Positions 46,901 to 56,171 of a stretch of 64,000 nt of DNA are shown here, one piece after another. Location of the stretch: the NCBI RefSeq assembly GCF_000190755.2, contig NZ_JH109153.1, forward strand, positions 677,442 to 741,441, read 5' to 3'. The notes beneath the pieces were generated by a model. The model was not told where the DNA came from. It saw only the letters and a program-made list of their open reading frames with translations, and searched no databases. The translations under genes were made by a program, and so were the position numbers. Within the stretch, counting starts at the first letter, position 1; every line of letters starts with the position of its first letter. This stretch comes from Methylobacter tundripaludum SV96 (GTDB lineage: Bacteria; Pseudomonadota; Gammaproteobacteria; Methylococcales; Methylomonadaceae).

Positions 46901-49900
46901 TGGCGGAATACCTGCTCAGCCGCTTCAATTCCCGCCTGATACTGCTTGGCGAAACCCCGCTGCAATCGCAAGCGGCGGCGGACGACAAAGACGCCCGCCC
47001 TGCCCACTACCAGCGGCTGCGGCAATTGTCCGGCGAATGCGTTTATCTTGCCGTTGCCGCCCTGAATCAGGAAGAATTACAGCAAGCCCTGATTGCTGCG
47101 CTGGCTCAGTGGGATAATAAGCTGGACGGAGTCATTCACCTTGCCGCCGCTTTGCCCGAACATCCGCTTCTGGAAGAAACGCAGGCCCCCAAGTCGGTTC
47201 CTGAATTAATCGGCGCGAACGCTCTCTACCGAATCCTTGAGCAATTCCAAGGAAAATTCTTTATTTCCCTGTCATCGACAAGCGGCTTCCTCAGCGCTCC
47301 CGGCCAGTGTTCTCCTGAAACCGGCATCGCCTCTCGGGAAGCCTTGGCTACCTCATCTCTTGGCGGCCCGCGTTTCTACAGCATCGGCTTGTCCGACTGG
47401 GACAGCCTAGACACAGCATCGGCGCTGGACGCGCAAACACCCGTCGGCAGCTCGGTGCGCCGAAGCATCAATGCTATCCTCGTCGCTCTGCAACTTGACG
47501 AAGAGCAGGTACTGATCGGTCTGGACGGCGACAGCCCGGCTGTCCGCGCACAGACCCACATCGGCCCGCCGCAACTCGGCAAAACTGCCGTTTATTTCAC
47601 AGCACGTCAATTGATGACTCCGGCCCGGTTAAACCCGGAACCGCTGACCGACCGCTACGGATCGATAGTTCCGTGCGACTACATACAGCTACGCGAACCG
47701 GAAAGCGCAGGCGCCGAGCAGCTTGAGCTCTGGCCTTCGGTGGCCGAGTATTTCGTCTACGACGACCTCATTTATTACGCTCTGGCCAACGATGAACGCC
47801 GTAACGACAGCTACCGCATCGCGCTGCAACGCACGGTTCCCGGCAAAATCGTCCTCGACATCGGCACAGGCAAAGAAGCCATCCTGGCCAGGCTGGCGCT
47901 GGAAGCGGGTGCGCGCAAGGTCTACGCTATCGAAATGGGCGACGAGGCTTTCGCGCAAGCGGTGGCATACATTCAACACCTGGGGCTGGACGATAAAATC
48001 ACCATCATCCACGGCGATGCGACCAAGGTCGAAATCCCCGAACTGGCCGATGTCTGCGTTTCGGAAATCGTCGGTCCGATAGGCGGCTGCGAGGGCGCTA
48101 CGGCGCTGATCAACAACGCCCATCGTTTCCTCCGCCCCGGCGGCATCATGATCCCCGGCCGCAGCATTACCAAAATCGCTGCGGCGCGCTTTCCCGACGG
48201 CTTGCTGCCACATCCGGGTTTTTATCAAGTGCCCAGCTCCTATACCGGCAAAATTTTTGCCGAGGTGGGTTATCCCTTCGACCTGCGGCTGTGCATCAAG
48301 AATTTCCCGCGCAACAACCTGCTGTCCAACGCCGATATTTTCGAAGACCTGGACTTCAACCGCATCACGCCGCTGGAGGAACAGCACCAAATCGAGTTGA
48401 TCATCGATCAGGAATCACGCCTCGACGGCTTCCTGGTCTGGCTGAACCTTCATACCATCGAAGGCGAAGTCATCGACATTATTGAGCACGAGTACAGTTG
48501 GTTGCCCGTCTACCTGCCGGTATTCCACCCCGGCATCGAAGCCAAGCCCGGCGACCGCATTATCGCAACGGTTAGCCGCAGTCTGTGCGAAAACGGGCTT
48601 AATCCCGACTTCGTGGTCAGCGGTCAATTCCTGCGTTGCAACGGCGAGAGCATTCCTTTCACCTGCACGTCTTACCATTACAAGCAGCAGTACAAGCAGC
48701 ATCCTTTCTATGAAGCGCTGTTTGCTGAAGATCCGCTGGGTCGCCATCCCGGCTGCCGCCCCGGCAACCTTTTGCAGTACCTGCCGGAAATGCCGCTGAC
48801 CGTGGGTGGTGAAATTGACCGCAACCGGCTGTCTAAACTGACCTTGGGCAACACGCAAGAAACGGCGCAACAGCAGTCCCCCGGATCTGAAATCGAAGTC
48901 CAAATCGCGAAAATCTGGCAGGATGTGCTGGAAATCCCGCAAGTCGGCATCCACGACAATTTCTTTGAATTGGGCGGACACTCGCTGTTGCTGGTGCAGG
49001 CTCATGATCGCTTAGTGGAGATTTTCGGCCCGCAGATCACCTTGGTCGACCTGTTCAAATACCCGACGATCAGCGCACTCGTGGAACTGCTGGCCGACGA
49101 AGGCCTCAGGGAAACGCCGTCGCAAAAAGGCCGGGAGCGAGCAGAAGCCCGCAGCAACTACAAATCCACCCAGAGCAGCACTGACATTGCCGTCATCGGC
49201 ATGTCCTGCCGTTTTCCAGGGGCTGACGATTTGGAAACCTTCTGGCGCAATCTGGCCGAGGGCGTCGAATCGGTCACCTTCTTCGACGAGCAGGACATTA
49301 CCGCCACCGGCATCAAGCCCTCGGTAGTGCGCCATCCCGACTATGTCAAAGCCAGCCCGCTGCTGTCCGATGTGGAAGGCTTCGATGCGGGCTTCTTCGG
49401 CTACACCGCCCGCGATGCCGAGTTAATGGACCCGCAACACCGCTTGTTCCTGGAATGTGCCTGGGAGGCTTTCGAAAACGCCGGTTACGATCCCATCGCC
49501 TACGAAGGCGTAGCGGGCGTTTATGCCGGGGCGAGCATGAACACTTACTTGCTCAACAATGTCTACCCCAACCGCGACACCCTGGATATCCAGGACGATT
49601 TGGACGTCGCCACGCTGGATTCCATGGGCGGATTTCTGCTGATGGTCGCTAACGACAAGGACTATTTGACGACGCGGGTTTCGTACAAACTCAATCTCAC
49701 CGGCCCCAGCGTAAACGTGCAGACTGCCTGCTCCACCGGCTTGGTGACGATCCACATGGCCTGCCAGTCGCTGCTCAATGGCGAAGCCGACCTGTTTCTC
49801 TCCGGCGGCGCGGCGGTGCAAGTACCGCAGCAGTCCGGCCACCTGTTCCAAACCGGCATGATCGTTTCACCCGACGGGCATTGCCGTTCGTTCGATGCCG

Positions 49901-52900
49901 AAGCCAAAGGCACGGTCTTCGGCAGCGGCGTCGGCGCTGTGTTGCTGAAAAGGCTGGACGATGCGATCCGCGATGGCGACCATATCTACGCCGTGGTCAA
50001 AGGTTCCGCCGTCAACAATGACGGCGGCGTGAAAGTAGGCTATATGGCGCCCAGCAGCGAAGGGCAAGCTGCGGTTGCGGCGGAAGCTCTCGCGATGTCC
50101 GGCATAGCGCCGGACACCATCGGTTTCGTCGAAGCGCATGGCACCGGTACGGAAATGGGCGATCCCATTGAAGTAAACGCGTTGACCCAGGCTTTCCGCG
50201 CCCAAACCGAAGCTAAGGGCTTTTGCGCCCTCGGTTCGGTTAAAACCAACGTCGGCCATTTGCAAATCACGTCGGGAACGGTAGGTTTCATCAAGACCGT
50301 GCTGGCGTTACAGCACAAGCTGATCCCGCCGACCCTGCACTTTAACAAACCCAACCCGGCGATTGATTTCGAGAACAGTCCATTCTATGTCAACACCCGC
50401 CTGACCCCCTGGAAAACCAGCGGCACGCCGCTACGCGCCGGGGTGAATTCGCTGGGTATCGGCGGCACTAACGCCCATATCATTTTAGAAGAAGCGCCAC
50501 TCTCGGCGTCCATCACCAACGACCTGGAGCGCCCGCAACACCTGCTGACGCTGACCGCGCGCACCGAACCGGCCTTGCTCGAACTGGCCGGTCGCTATGC
50601 AAAGTTTTTCACTAACAACCCCCAAGCGTCCTTGGCGGATGTCTGTTTTACCGCCAACACAGGGCGCAGGCCGTTCGAGCATCGCTTGGCTGTACCGGTC
50701 GAATCGGCCGCACAGTTGCGCGAAGACTTGCAAAGCGTCGCTGCCGGACAACATCCCGACAGCGTCATACGCGGACAAATGAGCCCCCAAGGGCGTCCAA
50801 AGATCGCCTTCCTGTTTACCGGCCAAGGCTCCCAATATCCGGGTATGGGCCGCCAGTTGTACGACAGCCAGCCGGTATTTCGTCAACAACTCGACCGTTG
50901 CGCCGAAATTTTACAACCCCTGCTGGATCTGCCATTACTGGAGGTGCTCTATCCGGCAGACGGCAGTTCGGCAAAGCTGGATGAAACCGCCTATGCCCAA
51001 CCGGCATTGTTCGCATTGGAATACGCCCTGGCAGAACTGTGGAAATCCTGGGGCATTGAGCCCTCCATCGTCATCGGCCACAGCTTGGGCGAATATGTCG
51101 CAGCTTGTATTGCCGGCGTATTCAGCCTGGAAGACGGCCTAAAACTGGTCGTGGAGCGCGCCCGCTTGATGCAGGCGTTGCCGACAGACGGCGAAATGTG
51201 GGTGGTCTTTGCCACTGAAGCACAGGTACGCCCGCTGCTGACCGCCTATGCAAACGACGTAGCTATCGCCGCCGAAAACGGCCCCGAAAGCATTGTCATT
51301 TCAGGCCGAAAACAAGCACTAGCCGACATTCTCGCCCGCTTGCACGAAGGCGGGTATAAAACTCAGGCGCTTAACACCTCGCATGCCTTCCATTCTCCAT
51401 TGATGGAACCCATGCTGGCCGATTTCGCCCGCGTCGCAGGACGCATTACCTATACACCGCCGCAAATTCCGCTGGTTTCCAACCTCACCGGCACACTGGC
51501 ATCCGACGAAATCACCACGCCCGCCTATTGGCGTCGCCATATCCGCCAGCCGGTAAAATTCATGGCGGGTATGCAGGCACTGGTCCAACACGGCTGCGAA
51601 ATCTTTATCGAGATCGGCCCGAAACCGACCTTGCTGGGTATGGGCGCGCGCTGCGTTGCAACAGACCAAGGTATCTGGCTGCCGAGCTTAAGACAGGGAG
51701 AAGCCGATTGGCAGACGCTGCTTAACAGTCTGGGCCAATTGTCGGTTTGCGGTCCGGTAGACTGGAAAGGCTTCGATCAGCCCTATCAACGCCGCCGCTT
51801 GCCGCTGCCGACCTACCCATTCCAGCGCCAACGGCACTGGCTGGATCGGCCCGCCACGGTAACAACTGCGGTTCGCGGCAACGGCAACGCCCGGCCTTTA
51901 CTCGGCAACAAGCTGCAACTGCCGACCTTGCAAGCGACGATCTATGAAAATCGCTTTAGCGCAGAGGCCCTGCCCTTTTTGCAGGATCACCGGGTTTACG
52001 ATGAAATCGTCGTGTCCGGTGCCTGCCACGTTGCCATGCTGCTGAGCGCCGCTGCGGAAACCTTCGGCAAAAGCGCTTATGTGCTGAAAGATGTCTATTT
52101 TCCCGAGCCGCTTATTATTCCCGACGGACAAACCCGTACCGTGCAGGTGGTACTGACGCCGACAGCAGACAGCAACGCTACTGTCCAACTGATCAGCTTT
52201 GCCGCCACCGCTACGCCTGAGCAACCCGGCGTCGCCACCCACGCCGAAGGATCGTTTGAGCAAGCCGTTGTCCGCTCGGCCGACAAATCTTTCCAAACCC
52301 TTTGGGAGCGTTGCGGCGAAACCCTCTCTACCGAGGCGTTTTTCCAAGCCCAAGCCGATCGTCATATCCACCTGGGGCCTAGCTATCGCTGGATCGAATC
52401 CATAAAACGCGGTGACAGGGAAACTATCTGCCGCCTGCGTACCCCGGAATCTCTGGGAGGCCTGGACGCCAAGCAATTGCATCCGGGGCTGTTGGACGCT
52501 TGCTTCGGCTTGCTGTTAGCCACCGGCATCCTGGCGGAAGACGAAACTTGGCTGCCGTTCGGCATTGAGGAAATACGCGTATTCCAAGCCTTGGACAATA
52601 CCCCGATGTGGGGACATTTGGTATTGCGTCCCGCTGATGCCGCCAAACGGGTGATAGCCGATGCGACGCTGTGCGACTCAGCGGGACAGGTGCTGATCGA
52701 ATTCATCGGACTGGAAGCGCGAGCCGCCAGTCTCAAGGCAATCCAGCGCTATCTGCCGAACCGGGCCGATACCCTGCTGTTCGGCTACGATTGGCTGCCG
52801 CTCGCGGCAACATCGCACAGTCCGTCAGCCCATATTCAGGGACAGTGGTTGATTTTTGCGGACAGTCAGGGAACAGCCGGGCAATTGGCGCAACAGTTAA

Positions 52901-54672
52901 GAGCTCAGGGCGCGCGTTGCGTGCTGGTCACGCCGGGTTCGGCCTATGGCATCGTCGAGCAAGATCATTATTGCGTCGATCCTGATCAAGCTGATGGTTT
53001 TGCGCGGCTGTTACAAGATAGCGTGGGAACGACAGGCCGGTTCCAAGGCATCGTGCATTTATGGAGCCGGGACGAAACCACGGTTGAGGATAGCCAATGG
53101 CTGGCACACACCCAAAGCCTCGCTTGCGCCAGCGTGCTGCACCTGGTTCAGGCGCTGGTTCATGCCAACGGGTTAGGCGGAACCCGCTTATGGTTGGTCA
53201 GCCGCGGCGGACAAACCGTAGGCAACGAAACCTTCAGTCCACAAATACAGCAAGCGCCGTTATGGGGCCTGGGTTTGGCCGTGGCGCTGGAACACCCGGA
53301 ACTGGCTTGTACCCTGGTAGACCTGGATCCAGCGACAGCCGATGCCGATGACTTACTGGCAAGCCTGCAAACGGCCGATGACGAATCCAGAATCGCTTGG
53401 CGGCAAGGTACGCGGCACGTTGCCCGTTTAACCCGGCAACAAGTCCCCACAACCGACCAACAACCATCAATACGGGCCGATGCCAGCTACCTGATTACCG
53501 GCGGCACCGGCGGCTTAGGACTTAGCACCGCCGCATGGATGGTGGCGCAGGGTGCCAGACACCTGGTTTTGACCAGCCGTAGTAAAGCTTCGAAAGAAGC
53601 CTTGGAAGCGGTAAATCGTATGGAACTGGCCGGAGCCCAGGTGCTGTTGATGCAAGCAGACGTCGCCGACCGCGAAGCGCTGGCCCAGGTATTCCACACA
53701 ATCAACGCCACTCTACCCGAGCTGCGCGGCATAATGCACTGCGCCGGCATCATTGACGATGGGATGCTCGCAGAGCAAACCTGGGAGCACTTTAAGCGCG
53801 CATTACCCGCAAAAATCCACGGCGCTTGGCATCTTCACCAACTCAGCCAAGCGCTGCCCTTGGATTTCTTCGTCTTGTTCTCATCTGCCGCGTCAGTATT
53901 GGGCAATCAGGGACAAGGCAATTATGCCGCCGCCAATGCTTTCCTGGACGGTTTAGCCCATTACCGGAGACAGCAAGGTTTACCTGCCGTCAGCATTAAC
54001 TGGGGACCGTGGGACAGCGTAGGTATCGCCGTATCCGACACCGCCATTGCCGATCACATGGGCCGATTGGGCTTCACCGGCATCAAACCTGAGGTCGGGA
54101 TAGCGGCGCTGGAAAAAATCCTGGCCGCTAACATCGCACAAATCAGCGTTATTGACTGGGACTGGCAGAAATATCTCGCCCAACTGAGTACGCCGCGCAA
54201 TTTCTTCGGGGAACTGAGCAAGACCGCTCCATCGGCAACGATGGACGGCGGCGCTACGCCGGAAATATTGCATGAACTCCAACAAGCATCGCCGGAAAAA
54301 CGCAAGCAGCTGCTCGGCGCTCTGGTACACGACACAGTACGACGGACACTGGGCATTCACGAATCGGTGCTCTTGGATCCAGCCAAGCCTTTGGCCGACC
54401 AGGGCTTGGACTCCCTGATGGCCGTGCAGATGCGTAATGTGCTCGGCAACAACTTGCGGCAAGCTTTGCCGGTGAGTCTGGCATTTAACTACCCTACCGT
54501 AAACGACATTATGGACTACATAGAGGTACTGATGGATAAAGCGCTCGGCTCAATTGAACCGTCTGCGGCTGCCGCGCAACCTGCGCAGCATGATGATTCC
54601 GCCAGCTCTTCCGCCCACGCGCTGCTGGCAGACCTGGACAAGCTCCTTGACGAACAGGACCTGAACGCATGA
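43972..54672 (+). CDS. Type I PKS with acyl-AMP-ligase loading module (AL-psiKR-MT-T / KS-AT-DH-KR-ACP)
   Basis: 3566 residues. An N-terminal segment of about 100 residues resembles a decayed adenylation C-terminal lobe (LPLNDDGTVDESAL). Then an acyl-AMP ligase (SSGSTG at 332; WLPFDHIGS; GIGKIQ with the A10 lysine), a pseudo-ketoreductase (INGGLEGIG near 967; catalytic Tyr and Asn positions are Pro1115 and Ile1119), a PRMT-like methyltransferase (VLDIGTGKE at 1294; two glutamates, 1365 and 1374, spaced as in the PRMT double-E loop), and a carrier (Ser1671). The extension module has KS (Cys1920), AT (Ser2371; HAFH at 2471, malonyl type), DH (His2673, Asp2842; HxxxD...SG in place of HxxxG...PG), active-looking KR (ITGGTGG near 3175; Tyr3318; DD of the B-type signature) and ACP (Ser3481). 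It is the only protein in the window with a loading module, so it should start the line. Its stop overlaps the next start (ATGA). Confidence 0.93.
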   Translation: MDTMVTALVNDPAVEEYFVLERKTQHGEVEQVAYIVTTEPHRFEQAQLRLQALSEGQIAWFVAVAYLPLNDDGTVDESALADVPVLAEESAAECAGRIATLPNIERVACISGYWPDSPKYIHVGKLLRNQIPNAALPHAETPLPSARGNEPAPDAICHGQPLPQRDGAAQVLQQVLCSAEPGTPIIYVDSDGNERAESYGSLLTEARRILGGLRYEGLKPGDKVVFQLERNDDILPAFWGCLLGGFEPVIVPVPLSYDIESRAVEQLQQIWNLFDQPLIFTNNSRSTSIRTSSQAPCFADARWVAIEALRDNPADMHIHSAAPDDIAFYTLSSGSTGIPKAVALTHRNLLARARGTNILCQHTADDVIFNWLPFDHIGSISEWHLRYLDLGCKLVYAPKEYILARPLRWLELMHRHRACHSWSPNFAYALVTNALNSEPQQDWDLSCVKTLLIAGEAITRTTTREFLESLACYGLQPSTLLAAFGMAEVCSGVTYHQPATGQSLGFHHIDRNSLSGAIRRVDPDDELCVSFASLGPVIPGVSMRIADDEQRVLPEETIGRLQLKGDVLTPGYYHNPEANKVFLADGWFDTGDAGFISGGELVLTGRAGAGIIINGANFYNNEIEAVVEQIAGIAASFTAACAVRQESSEGLKLAVFFHAAYENNDAVLLKLLKTIQSQLTKRLGIKADYLIPLDRDAIPKTGIGKIQHKKLIEQFQQGAFQEILEHLDLLTANEQTLPDRFHKKIWRRKELVHIPRVDDDVCVIFLDRLGLGLQVASELDTAGIQCILVKPGESFAQLGAMELSIRPNEPQHYHQLVEWLKASDIRLGSVLHLFSYDTEQKEADSVLLLAQALSALDLDAPLRLLAVSSHKHKGIASAKAALPGLLHAIEQDQPLLRCLHLDCPAYTPSAYAPAIVSELLGISVDREIAYRGQQRWVAGLQQIDVATVTKESPSVLPFQHQEVYVINGGLEGIGPQLAEYLLSRFNSRLILLGETPLQSQAAADDKDARPAHYQRLRQLSGECVYLAVAALNQEELQQALIAALAQWDNKLDGVIHLAAALPEHPLLEETQAPKSVPELIGANALYRILEQFQGKFFISLSSTSGFLSAPGQCSPETGIASREALATSSLGGPRFYSIGLSDWDSLDTASALDAQTPVGSSVRRSINAILVALQLDEEQVLIGLDGDSPAVRAQTHIGPPQLGKTAVYFTARQLMTPARLNPEPLTDRYGSIVPCDYIQLREPESAGAEQLELWPSVAEYFVYDDLIYYALANDERRNDSYRIALQRTVPGKIVLDIGTGKEAILARLALEAGARKVYAIEMGDEAFAQAVAYIQHLGLDDKITIIHGDATKVEIPELADVCVSEIVGPIGGCEGATALINNAHRFLRPGGIMIPGRSITKIAAARFPDGLLPHPGFYQVPSSYTGKIFAEVGYPFDLRLCIKNFPRNNLLSNADIFEDLDFNRITPLEEQHQIELIIDQESRLDGFLVWLNLHTIEGEVIDIIEHEYSWLPVYLPVFHPGIEAKPGDRIIATVSRSLCENGLNPDFVVSGQFLRCNGESIPFTCTSYHYKQQYKQHPFYEALFAEDPLGRHPGCRPGNLLQYLPEMPLTVGGEIDRNRLSKLTLGNTQETAQQQSPGSEIEVQIAKIWQDVLEIPQVGIHDNFFELGGHSLLLVQAHDRLVEIFGPQITLVDLFKYPTISALVELLADEGLRETPSQKGRERAEARSNYKSTQSSTDIAVIGMSCRFPGADDLETFWRNLAEGVESVTFFDEQDITATGIKPSVVRHPDYVKASPLLSDVEGFDAGFFGYTARDAELMDPQHRLFLECAWEAFENAGYDPIAYEGVAGVYAGASMNTYLLNNVYPNRDTLDIQDDLDVATLDSMGGFLLMVANDKDYLTTRVSYKLNLTGPSVNVQTACSTGLVTIHMACQSLLNGEADLFLSGGAAVQVPQQSGHLFQTGMIVSPDGHCRSFDAEAKGTVFGSGVGAVLLKRLDDAIRDGDHIYAVVKGSAVNNDGGVKVGYMAPSSEGQAAVAAEALAMSGIAPDTIGFVEAHGTGTEMGDPIEVNALTQAFRAQTEAKGFCALGSVKTNVGHLQITSGTVGFIKTVLALQHKLIPPTLHFNKPNPAIDFENSPFYVNTRLTPWKTSGTPLRAGVNSLGIGGTNAHIILEEAPLSASITNDLERPQHLLTLTARTEPALLELAGRYAKFFTNNPQASLADVCFTANTGRRPFEHRLAVPVESAAQLREDLQSVAAGQHPDSVIRGQMSPQGRPKIAFLFTGQGSQYPGMGRQLYDSQPVFRQQLDRCAEILQPLLDLPLLEVLYPADGSSAKLDETAYAQPALFALEYALAELWKSWGIEPSIVIGHSLGEYVAACIAGVFSLEDGLKLVVERARLMQALPTDGEMWVVFATEAQVRPLLTAYANDVAIAAENGPESIVISGRKQALADILARLHEGGYKTQALNTSHAFHSPLMEPMLADFARVAGRITYTPPQIPLVSNLTGTLASDEITTPAYWRRHIRQPVKFMAGMQALVQHGCEIFIEIGPKPTLLGMGARCVATDQGIWLPSLRQGEADWQTLLNSLGQLSVCGPVDWKGFDQPYQRRRLPLPTYPFQRQRHWLDRPATVTTAVRGNGNARPLLGNKLQLPTLQATIYENRFSAEALPFLQDHRVYDEIVVSGACHVAMLLSAAAETFGKSAYVLKDVYFPEPLIIPDGQTRTVQVVLTPTADSNATVQLISFAATATPEQPGVATHAEGSFEQAVVRSADKSFQTLWERCGETLSTEAFFQAQADRHIHLGPSYRWIESIKRGDRETICRLRTPESLGGLDAKQLHPGLLDACFGLLLATGILAEDETWLPFGIEEIRVFQALDNTPMWGHLVLRPADAAKRVIADATLCDSAGQVLIEFIGLEARAASLKAIQRYLPNRADTLLFGYDWLPLAATSHSPSAHIQGQWLIFADSQGTAGQLAQQLRAQGARCVLVTPGSAYGIVEQDHYCVDPDQADGFARLLQDSVGTTGRFQGIVHLWSRDETTVEDSQWLAHTQSLACASVLHLVQALVHANGLGGTRLWLVSRGGQTVGNETFSPQIQQAPLWGLGLAVALEHPELACTLVDLDPATADADDLLASLQTADDESRIAWRQGTRHVARLTRQQVPTTDQQPSIRADASYLITGGTGGLGLSTAAWMVAQGARHLVLTSRSKASKEALEAVNRMELAGAQVLLMQADVADREALAQVFHTINATLPELRGIMHCAGIIDDGMLAEQTWEHFKRALPAKIHGAWHLHQLSQALPLDFFVLFSSAASVLGNQGQGNYAAANAFLDGLAHYRRQQGLPAVSINWGPWDSVGIAVSDTAIADHMGRLGFTGIKPEVGIAALEKILAANIAQISVIDWDWQKYLAQLSTPRNFFGELSKTAPSATMDGGATPEILHELQQASPEKRKQLLGALVHDTVRRTLGIHESVLLDPAKPLADQGLDSLMAVQMRNVLGNNLRQALPVSLAFNYPTVNDIMDYIEVLMDKALGSIEPSAAAAQPAQHDDSASSSAHALLADLDKLLDEQDLNA

Positions 54673-55496
54673 GATCAGAAAACTTAGATTCACCTTTTAC
54701 CCCCCAACAACCATCCGCCGACGCAGCGAAAGTTCACGGGGCTATAAAGTTTAACGACTGGATAACCTGCCCAACACCTAATCCAGCGGCACCTTTACGA
54801 CTGTTTTGTTTACCGTTTGCCGGAGGCGGCGCTTCGATCTTCAGAGCGTGGGGAAGAGCGCTGTCTCCCGCTATTGAGGTTTGCCCGATACAGTTGCCGG
54901 GGCGAGAAAATCGCTTCCGTGAACCGGCGCATACCGATGTCCTGCCGCTGGCCGAGATTCTCGCCAACCAGATCCAATTGTATGCCGATAAACCGTTCGC
55001 TTTGTTCGGTCACAGCATGGGCGCCTTGCTGGCGTTCGAGCTGACCAAAATTCTGCAACGGCAAAACGCGCCTTTGCCGCTTATGCTGTTTCTTTCCGCT
55101 CACCGTGCCGCGCATCTGCCGCCACGTCGAACTCCGATGCACGCACTACCTGACGAAGAATTCATCGAAAAACTCCGCCGTTTCGGCGGCTTCCCGGACG
55201 AGATCCTCGAACATCAGGAACTGCTCGATTTCTTACTGCCGACACTGCGGGCAGACCTGACATTGTGCGACTCTTACCGCTATGTGCCCGATGCATCGCT
55301 GAATTGTCCGTTACAATTGTATGCCGGTCGCCAAGACACAGAAGTTTCGCCTGAAGAAATTGAAGCCTGGAATGAGCATACCACCCAGGCCGCCAACCTG
55401 CATGTTTTTCCGGGCGGACATTTCTTTCTACGTTCAGATGCCGACGCACTGATGCAAGCAATCGCCAAAGCATCGGCGCAGATTGGACCGCTTTAA
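54669..55496 (+). CDS. Type II thioesterase (external, proofreading)
   Basis: 275 residues, alpha/beta-hydrolase of the GrsT/RifR kind that frees carrier proteins blocked by wrong acyl or acetyl groups. Landmarks: LFCLPFAGGGASIFRAW, QLPGRENRF, catalytic Ser116 in FGHSMGA, Asp in AGRQDTEV and His in FPGGHFFL. The first 38 residues are an extra low-complexity leader. Its ATG overlaps the PKS stop by 4 nt (ATGA), showing translational coupling. Its presence supports an active assembly line. Confidence 0.92.
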   Translation: MRSENLDSPFTPQQPSADAAKVHGAIKFNDWITCPTPNPAAPLRLFCLPFAGGGASIFRAWGRALSPAIEVCPIQLPGRENRFREPAHTDVLPLAEILANQIQLYADKPFALFGHSMGALLAFELTKILQRQNAPLPLMLFLSAHRAAHLPPRRTPMHALPDEEFIEKLRRFGGFPDEILEHQELLDFLLPTLRADLTLCDSYRYVPDASLNCPLQLYAGRQDTEVSPEEIEAWNEHTTQAANLHVFPGGHFFLRSDADALMQAIAKASAQIGPL

Positions 55497-55578
55497 GTGC
55501 GTTTTACAGGTTTTGCGTAACCGGCAAAGACACCCATGATACTCACGCCCTAACATCTCAACCATTAAAGAGACACAC

Positions 55579-56166
55579 ATGCAGCACGATGAACAGGAAG
55601 ACAAAACCCTCTACAAAGTTGTAGTGAATCATGAAGAGCAATATTCCATCTGGCCTGCCGATCGCGAAAACCCGTTAGGTTGGAAAGATGTCGGATACAG
55701 CGGCCTTAAAGCCGAATGTCTGGCGCATATTGAGACAATATGGCAGGACATGCGGCCGCTCAGCCTGCGTCGCCAAATGGAGGATGCCGCGCAAAATCCG
55801 CAACCGCCGACTGAAGCTTTATTAACCGAAGCAGGCAGCGAGGACGACTTGGTCGAGCGGCTGGCTAACGGCTCCCACCCTATAGAGCTGGGCCTTCGTC
55901 CCGAGAAGACCGTTGCCGCCCTTCAGGTGTGTCTTGACCGGGGATTCGTGCATCTTCACTTCCCTCAAACTCAGGGCGGAACCGAGCTTGGAATCAAACT
56001 CGATCAGAACGAGAGCGATCTTAGCCAGGCCGATTTTGAAAGCCAAACCGGTAAAGTTCGCCTGATTGGAGGCTTAACCCTCAATTACACAAAAGTCCGC
56101 TGTATAGCCGACATTGATCTGGCAACGCTGAGTGGACAAGGGCATCTTGAAATCATTACCGGGTAA
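55579..56166 (+). CDS. MbtH-like protein with a long extra C-terminal domain
   Basis: 195 residues, whereas MbtH-like proteins are normally about 60-75. Residues about 10-66 are a good MbtH match: [40 protein letters not shown], with the conserved Ser-x-Trp-Pro and the C-terminal Trp. MbtH proteins bind and activate A domains of NRPSs. Residues 70-195 form a separate, mainly beta-predicted domain (for example [28 protein letters not shown]) that I do not recognise. The gene lies between the type II thioesterase and the PPTase. The four A domains of the two NRPS proteins are its likely partners. The extension could give a second binding surface or an enzymatic role. Confidence 0.82.
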   Translation: MQHDEQEDKTLYKVVVNHEEQYSIWPADRENPLGWKDVGYSGLKAECLAHIETIWQDMRPLSLRRQMEDAAQNPQPPTEALLTEAGSEDDLVERLANGSHPIELGLRPEKTVAALQVCLDRGFVHLHFPQTQGGTELGIKLDQNESDLSQADFESQTGKVRLIGGLTLNYTKVRCIADIDLATLSGQGHLEIITG

Positions 56167-56171
56167 CAGCA

